From Phlegmacium glaucopus (lineage: Eukaryota; Basidiomycota; Agaricomycetes; Agaricales; Cortinariaceae), in NCBI GenBank assembly GCA_015039465.1, contig MU130443.1, forward strand, positions 40,640 through 104,639: a stretch of 64,000 nucleotides of DNA, read 5' to 3'. The translations under genes were made by a program, and so were the position numbers. The first letter of the stretch is position 1, and the number at the start of each line of letters is the position of its first letter. Below, piece by piece: positions 57,018 to 64,000 of the stretch. Below the pieces are notes generated by a model. That model did not search any database and was not told the origin of the DNA. It worked only from the letters and a program-made list of their open reading frames with translations.

Positions 57018-57815
57018 TAGTGTGTTAGGGCAACTGCAGTACTGACTTAGTCAGACTAGCAGGGGATCCAAAGTTAATAATATTTATAAGTAATAGGTTA
57101 CATCAACTCACCTAGCAGGGGATCCAAAGAGGAAAGGATGGGGATCCCTGCTAGGATGGTGGGGTGTTTAAGTACTAATATGGACATGACAGAGATATGT
57201 AAATAAATAAAGAAATGGTGTGGTAATAAAGATAATAAACATGGTGTCATGTGAAGATAAAATAAAATAAAAAAATAAGAAGTTGAAATCAGATCGGGAG
57301 TTGGGCCGATTGAGATTTGGGAGTTGGACCAGGACCAATTGTGATTCAGGAGTTGAATCAGTCAGCTTGGGTTTGGGTCAGTTTTGTCAGTGAGGTGGAA
57401 CGTACTGAGTCACAGTTGGGTCTTGATTCCAGAGTAGAATCAGGAGATGGTCCAGTGATAGGATCCATATAACCTCTAGGTTTGTAAATAGGTTATTTTT
57501 GCGATTTAACAACTTCACAGACACTTGTGGATACCTTGCGGTTACCATCATTGTTCACACTCTCATCAGCAGTTGTCAGTAAACTTCACACTATCATTTG
57601 CATGTTCTACAATATCACCTACTCTTTGTACATGTCTCACACATCCCTTCTACGACCCTCACAATTATCCAAAGCACCCTCATTCCTCTTTGCACTTCAT
57701 ACTTCAACATATCTACAGCTCTCACTAGCCACAGTGGACTTAGCCATGTTCACTCCTTTGCAACCACACCTTTGCACAGCCACTATCTAATCTCACAGTC
57801 TTTCACAGTTCGCAT

Positions 57816-60800
57816 TAGGGATTGGCACGGGTAACCCTGGGGTTTTCCAGGGCAACCCGCACCCCAACCCCAGCTTATCCTTATCCGTACAATGGGGTAC
57901 GGGTTTTGATGGGTACGGGTGCCGGGTGGCAGTATATCTGCGGGTGGAAAACCCGTTCACGGGTTGGACTACGGGTTGATATTCAAAATAATATATACTA
58001 CTGACTACAGTAGCCTAGACAGCTGCAACTGAGTCCCAGTTATCAGCAGGTTCTTCCTCCTCCCCATCCACCTCCGGCAGGACAGCTGCCAACTTCACAT
58101 CATCATCCTTTACATACCCCATTAAACTCCATACTCCAAGGCACAAGAGGGCACACATTGACTGGACAGATAACCGACTATGTACATGTGAGAGCAGGAG
58201 CCGGCCCTGGCTGAATGTTCGTTCAACATCGACTGATGTGGCTACAATATCTTTGTAAGTAAGTCTGTTGAATAGAGAAAAGAAGTACATACCTGGGATT
58301 GACAAATAATCCATTGCCATCCGATAAAGGCAAGGGTAAATGTGTCTATGCTCACGCCACCAGAGCAGACCGTCCTTGACATGGAGTTCACGTTTGGTAC
58401 CCAGGTACTGTTCCAACTCGTCGCACAGCTCCGTAGCCTCAGGTTCTCTGAGCGCAGGCAAATTGTCAAAGATGTTTTCTGACAATGAGGCCTTCAACGG
58501 ACTTGGGGTCTTCTGTAGAGTTTGTTAGCGAGGTTCAATATAGAGAAATTGATTAACATACCATGCTAGGATCACCTGAGGCCCAAATATCATCGCCTGA
58601 GTACTTATAAGACCGCTCAAACTCAGTACGAACAAGGTCCTCTGACTGTTTGACCCAAGCTTCCTCCCACCCAGCTTTTTTGAAGTAGTCGAGCTTGTGT
58701 TGAGGGTGTAGAACTGAGGTACAATGTTAGTGAGAGGTATGCACTGAAAGGTTGAATTAATCATACCCATGGCGATCCGAAAGACTTCGGAATGGTCAGT
58801 TTTGTGGTAATACCTGTTAAGGGTTGCTTTCCCAATAGCAAGCGCAGCTTTGATTGCCAGGGGATAAATGGGACTGAGTGCTGCAGTCACGAGGTGTTCG
58901 TCAATATGGTCCATAGCAGGGATCATGGTGGTGATGTTAGGTGTGCCACGTGAGAAGAAGAGCGTCACGTCCTTGAAAATCTATATGAACACGACTGAGT
59001 TGTAAGTGAAACAGTGAGTAATTAATGATAACTCACTTTGAGGACATCACGGAGCTTTATTGCAATTTTCCAATCCTCCTCAGACAGCTCATACTGCCTG
59101 AGCTTCATCTTCTGATTCCCAGTGATTGAATCAAGTGCGTCCCGATGCTCGACTGCGAGATCAAGCATGTTGTATGTTGAGTTCCATCTTGTCCTGACAT
59201 CGCGTGGCATCAGCCGCTGGCAGAGGTTGAGGTCCTCGAGGATAGCGAACCATTGAGGTAGGAGGAGGGTGGTTGAGTCCTTGATTGCGAAGGCCGTTTT
59301 GCACAGCTAAGGACATTAATTAAATAATCATGTATTAGCTAACTATTAACTTACCTTTGTCAACAGTATGTGCACAGGTTCAACACTCTCATCCAACTCC
59401 TCTAACTCTGCTTCATTCATGATCGTACATTCATTGATCCACCCCTCAACATTGTCATCCTCACCACCTGCGCCGTCCTCCCCATCCCTTCTAGCTACCT
59501 CTGCTTCCTCAAATTCAATGTTGCCTGAAAGCGATAAGAGCTCATTGCTCGCCTCATCCAAGACCCCATCCTCTTTGGACTTTGGTAAGTCAGATTGCCG
59601 AATAACACTTTTTACTACAAGGTTGAGTACATGTGTAAAGCACCGCGTCTGATTTGCAGGACCTGGGAAGTTCTCGAGGAGGTCAGCGAGCTCGCTGATC
59701 ATCGTATCATTGTTTGATGCATTGTCACAGGTGATTGAAAGGATCTGCGCACTAGTGAGTCGACAATCCATTGACTGAGAATAGCTACTGACCTTGTCAC
59801 TAATTCTGAAATCATCTAGAATTTTTGCAAACGCCGCAGCAAGGTTAAGCCCGGAATGCGAACATGCAACCTCAACAATGTCAAGAAGCATCGAAATAGG
59901 GACACCATCCTTCTCAAAATGGACCGTCACAGCTACATACACCTTGTGATTAGGTGAAGTCCATGCATCCATTGCGAAACTCAAGGCTCCTTCATACTCC
60001 TAGTATCATCCAAGGTAAGTCTCCAGTTATTGCATAGCTGCCAAATCAATTCATAAATTTACCTGCAGCATCTTTGCAATATGCTTACAAACATTCACAA
60101 AGACTGTTTTTACATCACGCAAAACCATTTCCAGGGAAGGTATGTGATATCCAGGCCGTCCTGTTTTCATAAGAGACTGAAATCTGCAGTCCTTCACAAT
60201 CTTGAAGGGCTGTTTGCTCTCAGAAACCCAACACACAATTTCGGCTCTAGGTTGCAGCATCAGATTCAGATTCACGTTTGAAGAGAGAAAGAAAAGGATC
60301 AATATTAATGTGCGTACCTAGCCTCACTTGTTGTATGCTGAGTATGTTGATAGGTGACCTTGCTCTTACCGATACGTTGAAATTCGGTCAAGATGGACCC
60401 ATCCCGTAGCTTCGTCTTTGCCAGCACATCACGAGCAGAATTAAGATCCTGCGTCGTGGTTGCTGCCTCCACTGCTTCAGTACCCCAGCAAATCCTCGCA
60501 TGCCGCAGGAGATTTCCAGTCGAGTTTGCGTCACCCTTATCAAGAAACTGACAAATATAACGGCTATTTCGTACTTTGCACCTGCCAGCTGCACACTCGA
60601 AGACATGACAACGTCGACCATCCTTGTACTGAATCTGTGGAGTTTTCTTAAAAAATACATAAACCGGTGAGGTCCACTTCCTCGCCATGCGTTCTAAAAG
60701 CATAAACTAAATATTTGTCATTGATAATGATAGCTACACACCTAATTCAGCCTTGTCATCCTCTTCAGGATGTTCAAGAACTTCAACAACATCTTTGTCA

Positions 60801-61473
60801 CTGTCAATATCCATAGTTGCTGGAGTTGGCCCAGGTGGATCATGACTATCATTGTCACTCCCATCAGACATTTCAAGGATGTTTGGTGGGTTGCGCGGTC
60901 ACTCCGAGTGGATTAGGTTGTCCTCATCAGGGACTTCTTCAATTTCAACAGATGGCTTCTTTTTTGCTGCAGCCAGTCTATCAGGTACTGGTTTCAAAGC
61001 AGTTTTTTTCTGAGGTCCTGGTTTGGCCAGTATGTTCTTCTTTTTTCTGGGTTCTTCTGGTACTGACTTCTTCTTTTTAAGAGCAGGGATAATGACGGGT
61101 TCACCATTGTCATTCAGTGGAGCTTGGCGTTTACGAGAGGTACGAGTCTCTTCAGTTGGTTGGGGGTTGGGAGGCTCAACCGGCATTGCAGGATTTTTGG
61201 ATTTTTTTTTGGGTTGCAATGATATTATATACTATACTGTACAGTTTATGCCATGTCGACCATATTTGTATGTTAATGCTTGAGGTGCTAGGCAGTGGCC
61301 TCATATACCTCCGTTTCCTTAAATAGATTGTGGCTAGCCGCCGCATCAATAACCCGTGCCACAACTAGTGGGGTACGGGTTTTGGTAGGGTGTGGGATGT
61401 CCAACCCATACCCCAACCCCATAAAAAACCCGTGGACTAACCCCGGGGTCTGTCATACCCGTGACAATCCCTA
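57816..61473 (-). mobile_element. hAT DNA transposon, 3,658 bp, nearly intact
   Basis: Terminal inverted repeats TAGGGATTGGCACGGGTA (left) and TAGGGATTGTCACGGGTA (reverse of right), one mismatch. Perfect 8-bp target duplication GTTCGCAT (57808-57815, 61474-61481). Subterminal CACGGG/TACGGGTTT motifs occur at both ends (57890-57985, 61345-61440), probable transposase-binding sites. The complete transposase gene is on the minus strand. CpGs are abundant, hence a recent insertion. Confidence 0.95.
58015..60871 (-). CDS. hAT transposase, about 808 aa, nine exons
   Basis: Exons 60871-60742, 60693-60318, 60246-60063, 59999-59355, 59306-59037, 58980-58767, 58713-58562, 58512-58293 and 58250-58015 keep frame throughout. 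A BED-type zinc finger has FECAAGRCKV...NLLRHARIC. The catalytic core shows LSFAMDAWTSPNHKVYVAVT, ILSITCDNASNNDTMI and RCFTHVLNLVVKS. The C-terminal dimerisation region shows RDVRTRWNSTYNMLDLA, LSIPGDIVATSVDVERTFSQGR and LCLGVWSLMGYV. I start at ATG 60871 (MSDGSDNDSHD) because a longer frame from ATG 61219 (basic, KKKSKNPAMPVEPP..., nuclear-signal-like) is stopped by TGA at 60901-60899. That TGA may be a CGA to TGA mutation, in which case the original protein had about 924 aa. It cuts and joins its own terminal repeats; it may still be active. Confidence 0.88.
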
Positions 61474-62105
61474 GTTCGCATATGCATTCCTTACCTCTCT
61501 GTGTATCCCTTGCACTGGTTTTATTATGGTCTGTGTTATTTTGCACTTGCTTTCTTTCATTTTTCCATATATATATTTTATCATATACTTCGAAACAGGA
61601 GGTCATTCAACTGACCTCCTTACTCATCATTTTTATTTTTACTTTATCTCCTATTCCTTCGTGACCAAACTACTGGGTCAATGTGATCTCGCATTAGCCC
61701 AATTTTTACATTACTGTTTTGCATATTTGCACCTGGTTAGTTTACCACTCTTGTATTAAGTATCCGTAGCAAGTAGGAGGCAAGGCGAACAAGAGATGGC
61801 CAGAGTTTTGATCCCATAAACTTTGCAGCAACATTCTAAGTCAATAGTCTCATTCTTTAAGCTATTTCATGTACTTCACTATTATTCGCAAACTTCACTA
61901 TCCTCACGGTTTTCTCCCCCTGCGTATTTCAATACCATAAACTCTCCTAAACTCTATCGAGGAAATCTACATTAACCCCATGAACTACTTTACTACTTGC
62001 AGTCTGACCTCACTGCAGGTACATCACTGGAGTCAGGACTGGGGTAGGGTTCCGGCCCAATCAGGAGTCAGTGCTTTGGTCAAAAATTGGGTGTCCCCTA
62101 ACATA

Positions 62106-62326
62106 GTGGGGAATTGAGTGAAAAGTGGCAACCTTTATATAAGTAAACTGCTTCAGGGTTGGGTTAGTCTGCTAGAAGTTCTTGAATATTCCATCAATTA
62201 TGTAAATATTCCAGATGTGAGGGCCCATGTCTGGAACATTTTGGCATTCTATGGACTAACCCTGAGGCCATTTACTTATATAAAGACCAACACTTTTGCA
62301 CTAATTCACCCACTAGTTGTACTATT
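62106..62326. repeat. Imperfect palindromic element (MITE-like), about 220 bp
   Basis: The left arm (GAAAAGTGGCAACCTTTATA, AAGTAAACTGCTTCAGGGTT) is inverted at right (AACCCTGAGGCCATTTACTT, ATAAAGACCAACACTTTT), with arms of about 85 bp and several mismatches. A plus frame across it is only the hairpin read through. Confidence 0.65.
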
Positions 62327-62839
62327 ATTAGAGTAATTGGTTTAAAGAGTTTTCAAGCCCCCAGGTCTTTGGGTTCTTGAAAACCCAATCACAACCCCAA
62401 AAGTAAAATGACAATTTACTAATGTATTATGTGGCTTGGAACTTAGCAGGCTTATTTACAAGTAAGCAGACAAGGTTTTTGTTAATCGAGATGTGGACAT
62501 TGTGGATTCCAGGTATAGATAGTACATACAGTAAGTAGTTCAGCATCAGACTTTCTCAGATGCCTACAGATTGACTGAGGTAAGATTTCAACAGATGACC
62601 CAACAAACGACTTGATTATTATTATGAGCAGACAGGATGTCTATAAAGTACACATATTATTTTATGTAAGTGATTGTAGTATTGTACTATGCAGTGGAGA
62701 GTCATAAATGAACGGCGTATGAAGGTCTCAACGACCTTGAATGGATAAGGGAGGGGGTGTCGTTAACGGGTCTAGACAGCGCGAGAGCAAAAATGTACAA
62801 AAGTATTTCAAGTCGCACAAAGTAAAATGTAGATTTTTT
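62327..62839. other. Intergenic between repeat block and kinase
   Basis: A small perfect inverted repeat GTTTTCAAG/CTTGAAAAC lies at about 62350-62386. No gene was recognised; CpG reappears towards the kinase. Confidence 0.45.
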
Positions 62840-64000
62840 TTAAAGTCCTGAATGTTCGCATATAGATTCCAGTTGCGTCTGGATTTCTGTCATAGTGGGA
62901 CGTTCTGAAGGTGTAAATGTCCAGCTTTTGTTTAGTAGGTCAGTGATTCTGGGGCCGAATGGTAGTAATGATAGTTCAGTGGAGGGGGGTCCGGATGGTT
63001 TCATTTCGTTTTGCATATCCTTTATCACTTGAGCATCTCTAGTGCGGTGAGAATAAGGTATGAGACTGGTAAGGAGCTTTACGAGAAGAAGAGCAAAGAA
63101 ATCAGAATTTTCGTTCCTAGGACTCCTTTGGAAAAAACTCACTTCGAAGGCAGTACATCCGTATGACCATACGTCTGATGTTAGTGTAGCTGGTTCATCG
63201 ATATCTTCTAAAAATTCTGGAGGTTGCCAACGTAGAGGGCCCACATCTGGATTGGAAAGCGTTAATCCAGCAGGCCTTCCGAGATCTTCAACTACTTGAG
63301 AGAGACCAAAATCACACAGAGCGCCTCGACCACCATCGGTAATGAGCACATTATTCTAAGGGCAATGAAGGGATGGCACCAAGTTAGCCGACACTTGAGT
63401 TGAAAGAAGTTGGAACGAAAGAAAAAAAGAAATTCGTTCGTACCCCTTTCAGGTCGGCGTGGATGATGGGTGGTTTGTGGGTGTGTAAATAGGCTAGTCC
63501 TCGAGCGACATCGAGAATCTGACCAGTCGAAAGCGACGGACATAGGAATAAGTATAGAATATGAAATGGAGAATCGGTTTACTTACTAGTTGTTTCCTAT
63601 CTGCACCAGGGTTTTTTCTGGCCAAGTATTCTGCGGCATTCCCGTTGTCGTACCACCGCATAACCATGGCCGGCCTGCCAGACATATGATAGGAAGTTCC
63701 GAAGAGTTTGACTACGTTTGGATGTTCAAGCCGATGCCATACATAAACTTCACGATTCAGACGCTAAACAAGTCCGCTCAGGTTACACTTTGGAGAATGC
63801 CAGCCGTTGGAGTATTACCCTACGTGCTCGAACCCCGTCTTGGTCCTTCCTCGTTAAAATTCGAAGCAATTTAATAGCCACCTGGTTTCACAGAGCTGGT
63901 CAAGGAGTCTGGTAAAAGAGAAAAGGAATAAGGTGGCATACCACAACGACTTCCTTGTTTTCACCGTCGCAGCCCATCTCTGATTGATGCCATTCTCCTT
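62840..64000 (-). CDS. Protein kinase (TKL/Ser-Thr type), 5' end beyond the window
   Basis: In-frame exons are 64000-63942 (partial), 63881-63819, 63763-63587, 63518-63444, 63355-63143 and 63076-62840 (stop). Seen in order: VAIKLLRIL with the beta-3 Lys, REVYVWHRLEHPNVVKLFG (C-helix Glu in the first REV or later), ARGLAYLHTHKPPIIHADLK with HAD in place of HRD, NNVLITD, CDFGLSQ (DFG), PLRWQPPEF, SDVWSYGCTAFE, and SWTFTPSERPTMTEI with the late Arg. All key phosphotransfer residues except the HRD Arg are present, so it should be active; HAD is common in expanded basidiomycete kinase families. The C-lobe ends soon after the domain (ICEHSGL). Target and pathway are unknown. The N-terminal part, including the Gly loop, is off the right edge. 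Confidence 0.9.

Larger units (their letters stand above)
57023..62103 (+). mobile_element. Solo LTR (TGTTAGGG...CCCTAACA) split by a hAT transposon
   Basis: TGTTAGGGCAACTGC...GTGTCCCCTAACA with perfect 5-bp duplication TAGTG (57018-57022, 62104-62108). Without the hAT it is about 1.4 kb. Related copies: 29341 (fragment) and 48907-49728. Confidence 0.88.

Noticed and set aside
62118..62336. 72-codon plus frame as a small gene
   Set aside because: It is the read-through of an imperfect palindrome and has no other support.

Overview
The window is fungal nuclear DNA, most likely from a Tremellales-type basidiomycete. Genes are cut by many short GT-AG introns (37 to about 65 nt). The ATG4 gene encodes a very long (about 1,198 aa) protease with the architecture I associate with Cryptococcus-like yeasts. 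There is a secreted protein of the mushroom fruit-body-specific type, and the kinase at the right edge has a HAD in place of HRD. No rRNA, tRNA or CRISPR was found. The genus is inference; I could run no search.

Region by region: 1-16.5 kb is a gene-bearing arm. It holds a small unknown gene, ATG4, a fruit-body-type secreted protein, a tandem-repeat protein of unknown function, and two broken copies of one aldehyde dehydrogenase gene lying inverted on either side of ATG4. At 16.8-18.2 kb is a degenerate satellite-like array with a period of about 172 bp that ends in a 155-bp-arm hairpin. 18,560-28,535 is a complete Helitron with both termini. It carries a Rep-helicase stopped only by two TGA codons, an accessory OB-fold-like gene and two captured host gene fragments: a meiotic HEI10/CCNB1IP1-type RING gene and a membrane-protein gene. 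From about 28.6 to 57 kb is an AT-rich, CpG-poor transposon graveyard. It holds Ty1/copia and Ty3/gypsy pol remnants, several LTR families (some nested, with target-site duplications), a foldback DNA element family and a 20-bp minisatellite. At 57-62.1 kb a solo LTR is split by an almost intact hAT transposon. At 62.8-64 kb is the 3' part of a protein kinase gene running off the right edge.

The strongest global signal is CpG decay. Paired copies of repeats differ mainly by CG to CA or TG changes, while young insertions (Helitron, hAT, some solo LTRs) still contain CpG. This fits long-term CpG methylation of a heterochromatic island, possibly pericentromeric. The genes in the left arm do not form an operon or an obvious pathway; they are ordinary chromosomal genes beside a large repeat block.
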